Assembly: GCA_934757275.1 (NCBI GenBank)
Contig: CAKVLN010000007.1
Coordinates: forward strand, 35,650-99,649
Source of the DNA: an uncultured Candidatus Melainabacteria bacterium
GTDB lineage: Bacteria > Cyanobacteriota > Vampirovibrionia > Gastranaerophilales > Gastranaerophilaceae
Direction of reading: 5' to 3'
DNA: 64,000 bases
Of this stretch, positions 36,061 to 44,388 are shown piece after piece (the stretch's first letter is position 1; every line of letters starts with the position of its first letter). The notes beneath the pieces are model-generated. The model did not search any database and was not told the origin of the DNA. It worked only from the letters and a program-made list of their open reading frames with translations. A program made the translations under genes and the position numbers.

Positions 36061-37386
36061 ATGGTTGATTATTATTCAGTTTCTAATTATAGTCCATTCA
36101 ATATGAACTCAAACTATGGATATAATAAGTATCCTATGTTTAAAGAGAATGTTTCTAAATACGGAATGGATACAATTAACAATACAAATTACTTGCAACC
36201 TCAGTCAAATTTCAAATCTGATGTTGTTACATATAGTACTGATAATCAATTACAAACAGATCAACATAATCAACAAAAACAATTGTCAACAGGTGCAAAA
36301 ATTGTGATAGGGGCTGGTGTTACGACCGCTTTGGCAGTAGGGGCAGACTTCTTATTCTGTAAAGGTAAGCATGTGAAATCTTTATTTGGAAAGAATACAC
36401 CAAAAAGTCCAAATAATGGCACAAAACCTAATAATACAACACCTAAACCAACAAATACTAATACAACAACATCTACCCCAAGTAAACCACAGACTACAAC
36501 ATCTAATAATATTACAGCAAACACATCTTTAACAACATCAAATAGTGCAAATGCAACATCTACTGGAATACCTAAAGCTAATACAACATTATTTGACGGA
36601 AAATCCTCTGTAAATATAAGTGATTATACACCTGCTCAGCAAAGAGCAAGAGAATTTACAATGCAAGAAGATTCAATATTTAGCCATGGCAGACATGATG
36701 ATAAATACCTACATAATATATCTCCAGAAGAGATATATCAAAATGCAGTCGCACTTAAATATCAGAATATCAGAAGTGCTAAATATCCAACTAACGCTCG
36801 TTACAATCAAAATATAGACCGTATTACAGGAACTACAACAAATAATATAACTGTAAACAATCAAAATTGCTGGAATTATAGAATATCTAAAGCAGGAACA
36901 TTCAAAGACAAGACAATTGACCGAATATCATTGAATGTTTACCCCGAAGAACAATTAATTACTTCATTAGATAAATACTTTGCAACAGGTAAGATTAAAG
37001 GTTACTACAAAACACCTGATAGACTAGAAGATTGGGGATTACGCCATGACCCAATAACCATATATTTGCAAGAACCAATCAATCAAAATATTATTGATGA
37101 TATTGTTAAAATCTCCAAACCTCATATTCGGTCGACTGAAAATGTACTAATTGGAAAAACTGTTTCTCCAGGGGTTGCCATAGATAAAAGTCCTTCAACA
37201 CAAGACCTTGTAAACTTAATACAAGAAGCAAGACAATATGATGAAATACTTGCTCATCAATTGGAAACATCTAAGAAATATGGTTTTGCTCGCAATCCAA
37301 TGTATGGAGATTATACATTGCAATCAAGTGCGGGACAAGTTGCAGCAGTAAGAGCATTGTTAGACGCTATGGCAAAAACAGTTTAA
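36061..37386 (+). CDS. Lineage-specific membrane-anchored or secreted protein, unknown C-terminal domain
   Basis: 441 residues. The N-terminal 75 residues are Asn/Tyr/Ser-rich, with a FKSDV tract. A hydrophobic helix follows (about 80-100, KIVIGAGVTTALAVGADFLF). Residues 105-180 are a low-complexity Thr/Asn/Pro/Ser linker, such as occurs between a membrane anchor and an exposed domain. The C-terminal domain (190-441) is folded in appearance (IDRISLNVYPEEQLITSLDK, then DPITIYLQEP) but unrecognised; an effector-like role is possible. The gene is bracketed by two composite tRNA-Ile repeats in direct orientation, so it is a candidate excisable cassette. Confidence 0.75.
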   Translation: MVDYYSVSNYSPFNMNSNYGYNKYPMFKENVSKYGMDTINNTNYLQPQSNFKSDVVTYSTDNQLQTDQHNQQKQLSTGAKIVIGAGVTTALAVGADFLFCKGKHVKSLFGKNTPKSPNNGTKPNNTTPKPTNTNTTTSTPSKPQTTTSNNITANTSLTTSNSANATSTGIPKANTTLFDGKSSVNISDYTPAQQRAREFTMQEDSIFSHGRHDDKYLHNISPEEIYQNAVALKYQNIRSAKYPTNARYNQNIDRITGTTTNNITVNNQNCWNYRISKAGTFKDKTIDRISLNVYPEEQLITSLDKYFATGKIKGYYKTPDRLEDWGLRHDPITIYLQEPINQNIIDDIVKISKPHIRSTENVLIGKTVSPGVAIDKSPSTQDLVNLIQEARQYDEILAHQLETSKKYGFARNPMYGDYTLQSSAGQVAAVRALLDAMAKTV

Positions 37387-37405
37387 TTATTAAATATTAA
37401 TTTCC

Positions 37406-37693
37406 GTTTGTTCTTTCTGTCATTGCCAATATTCCATTGTGCGTTGGTGGCGTTGTTTTAGTTCAAAAATTTGTTTTTGCAGGCGGTTCAAATTGCGATT
37501 AAAAATTTTGATTAGCACTGATAAAAGTGAGGTCGGTGGTTCGAGCGCGAGGTGGCTGAGGGCGGAGTGCTTTTGCGGTTGTGCGATTAGCACATTAGCA
37601 AAACACGCAGATCCGTTATACGCCACCGAGCAAGACAGTCCACTGCGGCCCATATAAAGAAGGCTTCTTGTTAAAGAGGTCTTTTTTATTTGC
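37406..37693 (+). repeat. Composite repeat with tRNA-Ile 3' fragment, copy 2
   Basis: Same build as 35491-35780: shared leader, tRNA-Ile fragments 37518-37545 and 37637-37652 split by about 91 bases with GGTGGC / GCCACC ends, then the terminator hairpin. The similarity ends at about 37693, shorter than copy 1. A few substitutions separate the copies. A reading frame can be drawn through it on both strands, but I treat these as artefacts. Confidence 0.85.
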
Positions 37694-37759
37694 TTTTAAA
37701 TAGGTTTATTAAGTTATGTAACAAGTTTTTTGAGGGGTGAAATTAGGTACTTTTTCTAT

Positions 37760-37779
37760 ACTTTATATATATGTAAGAC
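37760..37779 (+). promoter_or_regulatory. Shared 20-bp promoter element, copy 1
   Basis: ACTTTATATATATGTAAGAC is present without mismatch at 37760-37779 and 39459-39478. In each case it ends 21-22 bases before an ATG, and each is followed by AAG. The TATATAT part probably serves as a -10 region. Confidence 0.65.
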
Positions 37780-37800
37780 TAAGATGGAAAGAAGTAATAT

Positions 37801-38766
37801 ATGGTAGCAGCAAATTATAATACAAATAATCCTTGGCTAAGCATGTTCCAACAAGGTCTTGGCATGTTCGGAATTAATACAAACGGTTATGGTTCCTTCG
37901 GCTCTATGGGCATTATGGGAATGAATGGCAGTTTGTTTAATTACAACGTAGATTATGATGCAATGGCAGGTTTTGCAGTTACAAATGCCGTTTTTGGTGT
38001 TGCAAATCAAGCAATTTCCACTAGCAGAGCTGAAAAACAAGCAGAAAAGAATGATTATGAATCTAGTAAAAACGATATTAAAAACATTGATAAAAGAATT
38101 GCAGACTTAAATGCAGAAAAATCAGAACCTAAAATTGATGCTAAGTATGATAAAAATATAACAACTGCTCAAACTGCATTAGAAAATGCGAAAACATCTT
38201 TAGATAATGCCAATACAAAAAAGGCTGAATTAGAAGCTGAAAGCAAAAAAGCTGATACAACACCTGAAAGAAAAGCTGCAATAGAAAAAGAAATTAACAA
38301 TTTAAAAATTGAAGAAAAACAAAAAGAATATGATAAGTTAAATGGTGACGCTAAAACAGAAGGTAGCGTAAAATACCTTGAAGCTCAAAAAGAAAAAGCA
38401 ATTGCAGATAGAAAAATTGCAATTGATGAAGAAATCAAAGATTTAGAAAATGAGAAAAAAGAGCTTCAAGCAAAAGTTGACGCTTATGACTTAGACAAAG
38501 CCAATGGTAACAAATTATCAAGAACTTCTGATAAAAAATTTGATACATATTTACAAAATGGTGTTGCAAAAAATAATGTAGATTATTCAAGAGCTGATGC
38601 AAAAACTGCAACAGATCGTTTTATGAAAGCTTTAGACGATTCACCAGAAAAATTACAAGCAGCTAAGAATTTGGTTACTATACACAACAATTGCTCTAAT
38701 TGGAATATGACAACCAAAAGAGCTGCTGAAATCGCTCAAGCTTACATTGACGAACACGAAAAATAA
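37801..38766 (+). CDS. Coiled-coil protein of a two-member family, unknown function
   Basis: 321 residues. The N-terminal 60 residues are Gly/Met/Asn-rich (FQQGLGMFGINTNGYGSFGS). A small Ala/Val-rich segment follows, then a long charged coiled coil (75-235), rich in Lys, Glu, Asp and Ala, and a short C-terminal helical domain (ATDRFMKALDDSPEKLQAAK). No signal peptide is evident. Organisation and promoter are shared with 39499-40344, so the two are probably co-regulated structural or secreted proteins. The ribosome site is GGAAAG. Confidence 0.75.
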   Translation: MVAANYNTNNPWLSMFQQGLGMFGINTNGYGSFGSMGIMGMNGSLFNYNVDYDAMAGFAVTNAVFGVANQAISTSRAEKQAEKNDYESSKNDIKNIDKRIADLNAEKSEPKIDAKYDKNITTAQTALENAKTSLDNANTKKAELEAESKKADTTPERKAAIEKEINNLKIEEKQKEYDKLNGDAKTEGSVKYLEAQKEKAIADRKIAIDEEIKDLENEKKELQAKVDAYDLDKANGNKLSRTSDKKFDTYLQNGVAKNNVDYSRADAKTATDRFMKALDDSPEKLQAAKNLVTIHNNCSNWNMTTKRAAEIAQAYIDEHEK

Positions 38767-39458
38767 TTTTTGACAAAAGTTTGATTTAAGAGTTATTGTT
38801 GGACTGAAAGCCCAACTTACGTTCTTCTCGTAATGACTGGGCGTGAAACCTACCAGCTGGGCGTCTTTGCGAAAAAATCGTAAGATTTTTATGGCAATCT
38901 TTATTGTTACCCACCCGCATTCGTAACTTTCGCAAGGCTCAAGAACGACTGCGACCTCCCTAACTAGTGAGGTTATAGAAATGTAGGGTGTCGTCGTTTG
39001 ACGCACCAATAACTTTTTGACAGGTAAGTAACAATAAGTGTGGAGTGTATTTCCATCGTTTTTAACCAAATGGATATAATTAATAAAAAGCTGGATTCTT
39101 CGTGCTAATCGCACTCAGAAGGCCCCTATATTTGTTAGCTTGACGTTACGTTAAAACCTCACCCTAACCCTGTCTTGAATTATTCGGGCGAGCATAATAT
39201 TTCAATGACCTCAAAGCCCAAATGGCTTTTTCTGGTCATTTTCATATTATTTGCTCTTACGGGCTTTCGCCCTACCGAAAATTCGCTCTCCTATAAGTAG
39301 AGGGAATAACCTACTACACCCATTTAACGCATTATCAAAAACAAAATTTAATACAAACTTATTCACCTATTCACTTTTTCTAAACAGATTTCGCCATTCC
39401 CCAAATATTAAGATTTGTAACAAACAAAACGACTTCTGAAATCGGAGTTCAGAAAATT
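38767..39458. repeat. Mosaic of dispersed repeats, no gene
   Basis: The 690-base stretch is a patchwork. An inverted, diverged copy of the 3112-3205 repeat lies at about 38817-38890. A CCTCACCCTAACCC block near 39157 is the complement of the 5462 repeat. Near 39265 are GGGCTTTCGCCC and CTACCGAAAATTCG, shared with 19066-19160. Palindromes such as CTAACTAGTGAG lie near 38960. Open frames here are short and lack ribosome sites. Confidence 0.65.
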
Positions 39459-39478
39459 ACTTTATATATATGTAAGAC
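39459..39478 (+). promoter_or_regulatory. Shared 20-bp promoter element, copy 2
   Basis: Identical to 37760-37779 (ACTTTATATATATGTAAGAC), 21 bases before ATG 39499. A GACTTCTGAA / TTCAGAA inverted repeat lies just upstream. Confidence 0.65.
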
Positions 39479-39498
39479 GTAAGTAACGAGAGTATAAA

Positions 39499-40344
39499 AT
39501 GGGTTATTTCTTAGATATTAACAATGATGACAATTTAAGAGCTAAAAATACCGCCCAAATCACTGCTGCTAACGGCAGAAATGGTCACACAATTTTTGGA
39601 GCTATGGCTTCTCAAATGGGACCATCAATTTTTATGAGCGTCTTAAACAAAGTTGCGACCTCTTCTGACGGTAAAGGCGGAGCAAATGAAAAAACTCTAA
39701 CAGAAGATGAACAAAGAGTTAGTTTACAAAAGCAATTAGATAAAGCTTTGAGCGCAATCGGCGCAAGCAGTGTTAATGAAATCGACACAGTAGTTAGCAA
39801 AGCAGAAGATACTAAAAATGCTAACATTCAAAAAGCACAAGATGAAGTTGATGCGTTTTCTAATGGCAGCGACAAGTATTCACTAGAAATCGCAAATTTA
39901 AAAGCACAAATCGTTAGTGGCACAGATTTAACCGAGGAACAAAAAGCTAACAACACAAAGATTGAAAACAAAATTAAAAATTTAAAAGCAAAAAAAGAAG
40001 ATGCTTTAGCAAAAGCGAAAAAGAATTTAGAAAAAGTTACAGTTTCTGAAACTAAAAAATACGAAGAAGTTGTTATCAACGCTGACAAAGCTAGAAGTAT
40101 CAACTACCAACTTCAAGATATGAAAGCAGTTAAAGAGGCTGATAAATCTAATGTTCAATATGACGCAGCTCAAGAAGTTGACGATTTAACTTCTTTCAAC
40201 AAAGCTCGCAAAGCTTTTTTGAGCAAGAAAAACAAAGAAACTGCTCAAGCTTTGAAAGATGTTTACGAAAACATTGATAGCGATAGTACTAAAAAGATTT
40301 ACGAACAATATTTGAAAGCGGAAGTTGACAAATATTTAAAATAA
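39499..40344 (+). CDS. Coiled-coil protein of a two-member family, unknown function
   Basis: 281 residues. A short polar N-terminus with an Ala/Gly/Met segment (IFGAMASQMGPSIFMSVLNK) precedes a long coiled coil rich in Lys, Ala, Glu and Asp (75-215) and a C-terminal helical region (FNKARKAFLSKKNKETAQAL). Architecture and promoter match 37801-38766. A strong terminator follows, so it is transcribed alone. Confidence 0.75.
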   Translation: MGYFLDINNDDNLRAKNTAQITAANGRNGHTIFGAMASQMGPSIFMSVLNKVATSSDGKGGANEKTLTEDEQRVSLQKQLDKALSAIGASSVNEIDTVVSKAEDTKNANIQKAQDEVDAFSNGSDKYSLEIANLKAQIVSGTDLTEEQKANNTKIENKIKNLKAKKEDALAKAKKNLEKVTVSETKKYEEVVINADKARSINYQLQDMKAVKEADKSNVQYDAAQEVDDLTSFNKARKAFLSKKNKETAQALKDVYENIDSDSTKKIYEQYLKAEVDKYLK

Positions 40345-40379
40345 TTTTATACCACATCTTACATCTTACAAAAGTTTTT

Positions 40380-40404
40380 AGCTCGCATTTGCGAGCTTTT
40401 TTTT
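40380..40404 (+). terminator. Rho-independent terminator
   Basis: The stem AGCTCGC / GCGAGCT with loop ATTT is followed directly by T7. It lies 35 bases after the coiled-coil gene and before the cyclo-ligase gene. Confidence 0.9.
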
Positions 40405-40427
40405 GCAATTTGTGTTAAAAATTTATT

Positions 40428-40934
40428 ATGGCAGATAAAAAAGAATTGAGAAAATGGGCAAAAAATTTTGGAGCTTTGCGAGAAGAGCGCAGTTGTAAAC
40501 TCGTTGAAAAACTTTGCCAAACAATAGAGTACAAGCAAGCTCAAAACATCATGATATTTTATCCTCTGAAAAATGAGGTAAATTTGCTTTCGCTATTAGA
40601 AGACAAGTCTAAACACTTTTTCTTACCAAAAATTGAAGGACAAAATCTTTTGTGTTGCGAGTACAAAAATGGTGATGAGGTTTGCCACTCGTGTTTCAAA
40701 ACGGTTGAGCCTTTGAGCGAGCCAACCGACAAGAACAACATTGATTTAATCGTCGTACCAGCTCTTTGTTGCGACAAAAACAATTATAGGTTAGGCTATG
40801 GCGGAGGTTTTTACGATAGATTTTTGGCGGACTACAAAGGCAAAACAATTGTTTGTCTGCCACAAGAACTAATCGTTGACACGATTTTCCCCGACAAATA
40901 CGACCTTCCAGTAGACTTAATAATTTGTTGCTAG
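40428..40934 (+). CDS. 5-formyltetrahydrofolate cyclo-ligase
   Basis: 168 residues. The hallmark RLGYGGGFYDRFL is at about 123-135, with VPALCCDKNNYRLG before it and an N-terminal RKWAKNFGALREE helix. The enzyme converts 5-formyl-THF to 5,10-methenyl-THF using ATP. The length is slightly short for the family, but all core motifs are present. No obvious ribosome site lies before ATG 40428. It converges on the phosphatase gene with a four-base gap. Confidence 0.9.
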   Translation: MADKKELRKWAKNFGALREERSCKLVEKLCQTIEYKQAQNIMIFYPLKNEVNLLSLLEDKSKHFFLPKIEGQNLLCCEYKNGDEVCHSCFKTVEPLSEPTDKNNIDLIVVPALCCDKNNYRLGYGGGFYDRFLADYKGKTIVCLPQELIVDTIFPDKYDLPVDLIICC

Positions 40935-40938
40935 CGAT

Positions 40939-41691
40939 TTATTTTGCGCAATTCATCAGTCTTAGTTTCAAAATTCTTGAAGAAAAAACTTCGTTGAAAT
41001 TTTCTGGCAAATTCAAAAATTCTCTGTCTTTCGGGCTTAAATTTTTAATCAAGTTTTTAATCGCACCAATGTATTTGTTTGTCAAATTTGTTTCCTCTTT
41101 CATAAACATGTGCGAAAGAGTTGGCGGAGTCACTGGTTCTTTAGGGTTAACCAAATAATTTAAAGTTACAGCCAAATCTGTACGGTGCAAGCCTAAAAGG
41201 CACGCCATATAATACTTTCCGCTATTCATTTTTTCAAAGAATTTTGGAAGATTGTCAACAAATTCTTTATTTTGTTTATGTCTTTCGTCAATAGAAAGCT
41301 TTGTAGCATTCGGCACATTAAAAATTGGCATTTTTACTTTTAGTTTAAAATTCATATAGTCCAAATCACGCTCGTGGCAAGCTTGAGCGTATTTAGTATT
41401 TTCACCGCCTTCTGAGCGCAAATCTATAATTGTATCAATACCGCATTCTTTCAATTCTGAAAGCAAAGAAGGACGCTGATTTGCAAGTGTTACACCACGC
41501 ACAGAATTTGAATCAATTAGTCGAAAGTGTTTTATACCAAGATTTTTCAACCTTGCAATATCAAGAGAGCCTGTACTTCTCACAAATTCGTCATTATGCG
41601 GAACATTTTCATAAGGGTTTGGCTTAGTTGCTTTAAAACTAAGAGGTTTAAGTTGACTGATGTTAAAATTGTTGATAGTTAGAATTTTCAT
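40939..41691 (-). CDS. Protein tyrosine phosphatase-like (CX5R) protein
   Basis: 250 residues. The signature C164-LLGLH-R170-T (YMACLLGLHRTDLA) is the phosphatase P-loop, preceded by TIIDLRSEGGENTKY, the usual strand and loop of Y_phosphatase3/DSP-type enzymes. The first 30 residues carry a PLSFKATKPNPYEN tract typical of lineage-specific proteins here, suggesting a targeting or disordered N-terminus. It may dephosphorylate phosphotyrosine or a phosphoinositide; the substrate is unknown. Confidence 0.82.
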   Translation of the reverse strand: MKILTINNFNISQLKPLSFKATKPNPYENVPHNDEFVRSTGSLDIARLKNLGIKHFRLIDSNSVRGVTLANQRPSLLSELKECGIDTIIDLRSEGGENTKYAQACHERDLDYMNFKLKVKMPIFNVPNATKLSIDERHKQNKEFVDNLPKFFEKMNSGKYYMACLLGLHRTDLAVTLNYLVNPKEPVTPPTLSHMFMKEETNLTNKYIGAIKNLIKNLSPKDREFLNLPENFNEVFSSRILKLRLMNCAK

Positions 41692-41733
41692 ACTATCTAT
41701 AAAACCCCTAAAAATATTTTTTGCTAGTGAATT

Positions 41734-42204
41734 TTATCTTACGGAGCGAGAGTGGCAAATCGCAATAGCTATCGCATCGACAGTATCATCTAGTTTTGGC
41801 AAATTTTCTCTTTCGAGAGCAATTTTTACCATTTGCTCAACCTCTTTTTTCTCAGCCCTTCCATAACCTGTAAGCACCTGCTTTACAACCATTGGCGTAT
41901 ATCCAAAAGTCGGAATGTTGCATTTTTCAAGGACAGTTAAAATCACGCCACGAGCCTCTGCAACTGGGATTACGGTTTTTTGGTTTTTGAAGAAAAACAA
42001 TTCTTCAACGGACGCACAATCAGGCTTGTATTTTTCAACGACTGTCATCAAGTCGTTGAAGATTTCCAAAAGCCTTTTTGAATCTGGTAAATTTTTGTCC
42101 GTCTGGATCGAACCCGACGTCAAAAGCTCAATATTTTCGCCATCTACTTCAATTAACCCATAGCCAACAATCGCCATTCCTGGGTCTATACCTAAAATCT
42201 TCAT
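41734..42204 (-). CDS. ruvC: Holliday junction resolvase RuvC
   Basis: 156 residues from ATG 42204; an ATG seven codons earlier is in frame but atypical for the family. Catalytic acids are seen in ILGIDPGMA, VEELFFFKNQ and DDTVDAIAIAICH. It cuts four-way DNA junctions during recombination repair as a dimer. A TATAAT box lies just a few bases before the start codon, with no ribosome site, so the transcript may be leaderless. Confidence 0.95.
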   Translation of the reverse strand: MKILGIDPGMAIVGYGLIEVDGENIELLTSGSIQTDKNLPDSKRLLEIFNDLMTVVEKYKPDCASVEELFFFKNQKTVIPVAEARGVILTVLEKCNIPTFGYTPMVVKQVLTGYGRAEKKEVEQMVKIALERENLPKLDDTVDAIAIAICHSRSVR

Positions 42205-42261
42205 AGCAATAATTATAACACGCAAAAGCGTTTAAGCGAAATTGCAAGAGAGAACAAGTTA

Positions 42262-44037
42262 TTACACTTGCACTTCTTGCTTTTTAAACTGCATTTCATA
42301 AAGCGTTTTGTACGCACCGTTAGTGATGTTAAGGAGTTCTTCATGAGTTCCTGATTCAACAATTTCACCTTGATTAATCACAACGATTTTGTCTGCATTT
42401 CTAATTGTTGATAAGCGGTGTGCAATTACAAATACTGTTTTGTCTTGCATCAAATTCTCGATTGCTTTTTGAACAATTGCCTCTGCTTTGTTATCAAGCG
42501 CAGAAGTTGCCTCATCTAGAATTACAATTGGCGCATCTTTCAAAAACGCTCTTGCAATCGCTACACGCTGTTTTTGACCGCCAGAAAGTCTAATTCCTCG
42601 TTCACCGATTTGAGTATCCAAACCTTCCTTCAAATCTTTTACAAAATCTGTCAAATATGCCATTTCAACCGCTTTTTGAAGTTGCTCTTGCGTTGCATTT
42701 TCGTTTCCTAACAAAATATTTTCCTTTATCGTTCCAGAGAACAAGAAATTATCTTGAAAAACTACAGAAATATTTGCTCTTAAAGATTCCAATGTATAAT
42801 CTCTCAAATCAACGCCATCGATTTTTATTGAGCCCGATTTGATGTCATAAAATCTAGGAATTAAGCTTACAATAGTTGATTTGCCACCGCCAGAATTACC
42901 GACAAATGCGATTGTCTGACCTTTTTTAACCTCTAAATTGATATTTTTTAAGACTGGTTTGTCTTTCAAATATTCAAAGTAAACATTTTCAAAACTTATA
43001 TCATTTTGTATAGAATTGAGTTTTATTGCATTTTCTTTGCTCACGATTTTAGGCTTGCTGTCAAGTATGTTGAAAATACGTTCAATCGCCATAAATGAGA
43101 ATTGAACAGCGTTAAAGTTGTTGCCAAGGTTTTTAATTGGCGTATACAACAAGATTAATGCTGTGATAAATGATACAAAATTACCACTTGTGATTTGTTT
43201 TGTTAAAATCAAGTGTGAGCCATATCCAATTGCGACACCAATGCCGATTGAGACAATAACATGCATTAAAGGCGATAACCAAGAAGTTCTTTGAACCATT
43301 TTGATTTTTAAGTTGAAGATATTATCTAAAATATACTTCATTTTGCTTTTTTGCCTGTTAGCCAAGTTGTATGAAATTATAGTTTTGTTACCTGCAAAAG
43401 ATTCGTTGTATGCAGTGATTATCGCAGAACCGGCAGTAACTGATTTGTCCATAACTGATTTAACACGTTTTCTTAGATTTGCGATTGGAATAAAGGCTGA
43501 ACCTAAAACCAGTGAAGCGATAATTGCCAGTTGCCAAGAATTGTAGAACAATACGCAAACCAACGAAATTGAAGAGAACAAACGTGACAAGAAGGTTTTT
43601 AAGTTTTCTAATAAACCGTTGCAGGCAGTATCAGCGTCGGTATTAAATCTGTAGACGATATCGCCTGATTTTTTCTTGTCAAAATACGCAGTTTCAAAGG
43701 TCAAAAACTTGTTGTATAAAGCAAACTTTAGGTCGTTGGTGATTTTGCCACCCACCCAAGTGTTTAAGTAAGTAGCAAGATAATTTAACATTCCTTGCAA
43801 ACTTGTAAACGCTACGATGCCAAAAGGTATGTACCAAGGCGATTGCACAGATTTTTCTACCATAACTAAGTCCATGTATGGTTTTAAGGCCAAAGCAATA
43901 ATCGCATCTAACGAGCCAATTGGTATGCAAATAAGCATCGCAAGCGATGCTCTGAACCAGTATGGCTTAACATACGGCAATATGCGGGAGTAGTTTATGT
44001 ATGCTTGTGTTTGCTTGAGTTTTTGTATCAATTCCAT
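42262..44037 (-). CDS. MsbA-like ABC exporter (fused membrane and ATPase domains)
   Basis: 591 residues. Six membrane helices (about 25-320) are followed by an ABC ATPase with Walker A FVGNSGGGKST, signature RLSGGQKQRVAIA, Walker B PIVILDEATSALD and H-loop FVIAHRLSTI. The size and layout match the homodimeric lipid/lipid A flippases of the MsbA group. Its ATG directly abuts the acpS stop, and upstream genes are surface-glycan and acyl genes, so export of a lipid-linked surface molecule is likely. Confidence 0.92.
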   Translation of the reverse strand: MELIQKLKQTQAYINYSRILPYVKPYWFRASLAMLICIPIGSLDAIIALALKPYMDLVMVEKSVQSPWYIPFGIVAFTSLQGMLNYLATYLNTWVGGKITNDLKFALYNKFLTFETAYFDKKKSGDIVYRFNTDADTACNGLLENLKTFLSRLFSSISLVCVLFYNSWQLAIIASLVLGSAFIPIANLRKRVKSVMDKSVTAGSAIITAYNESFAGNKTIISYNLANRQKSKMKYILDNIFNLKIKMVQRTSWLSPLMHVIVSIGIGVAIGYGSHLILTKQITSGNFVSFITALILLYTPIKNLGNNFNAVQFSFMAIERIFNILDSKPKIVSKENAIKLNSIQNDISFENVYFEYLKDKPVLKNINLEVKKGQTIAFVGNSGGGKSTIVSLIPRFYDIKSGSIKIDGVDLRDYTLESLRANISVVFQDNFLFSGTIKENILLGNENATQEQLQKAVEMAYLTDFVKDLKEGLDTQIGERGIRLSGGQKQRVAIARAFLKDAPIVILDEATSALDNKAEAIVQKAIENLMQDKTVFVIAHRLSTIRNADKIVVINQGEIVESGTHEELLNITNGAYKTLYEMQFKKQEVQV

Positions 44038-44388
44038 TTAATTCTTCTCCAATAATACGAATGCAATTGCTTTATCTTTATCATGAGATAGTGATAATTT
44101 ACATTCCAAACTTTTATACTTTTGAGGCAAACATATTTTAGGTTTTCCTGTTTCTAAATTGATAATTTCTATCTCATTAAATTTTATTTTTGAAGATAAA
44201 CCAGAGGCTTTAATAAATGCTTCTTTGGCACAGAATCTAGCCGCTAAATGTTTTGCATAATTTTTTTTAGAATAACAATATATTAATTCTTTTTCAGTGA
44301 AAATAGAACTCAAAAAAACTAGATCATTTTCTCTTGAAAATTTTTTAAAGCGACTAATATCTTCTATATCAACACCAATATCAAACAC
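44038..44388 (-). CDS. acpS: Holo-[acyl-carrier-protein] synthase
   Basis: 116 residues. GVDIEDISRFKKF near the N-terminus and ARFCAKEAFIKA hold the Mg-binding acids of AcpS, and KLSLSHDKDKAIAFVLLE ends the fold. It transfers phosphopantetheine from CoA to acyl carrier protein. It overlaps the preceding gene by eight bases and abuts the exporter gene. A truncated ACP gene lies upstream in the same operon (46916-47029), so its present partner must be encoded elsewhere. Confidence 0.93.
   Translation of the reverse strand: MFDIGVDIEDISRFKKFSRENDLVFLSSIFTEKELIYCYSKKNYAKHLAARFCAKEAFIKASGLSSKIKFNEIEIINLETGKPKICLPQKYKSLECKLSLSHDKDKAIAFVLLEKN

Noticed and set aside
38653..39114. 153-codon minus-strand frame
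   Set aside because: It covers the end of a coiled-coil gene and a mosaic of dispersed repeats, with no start signal or protein-like composition.
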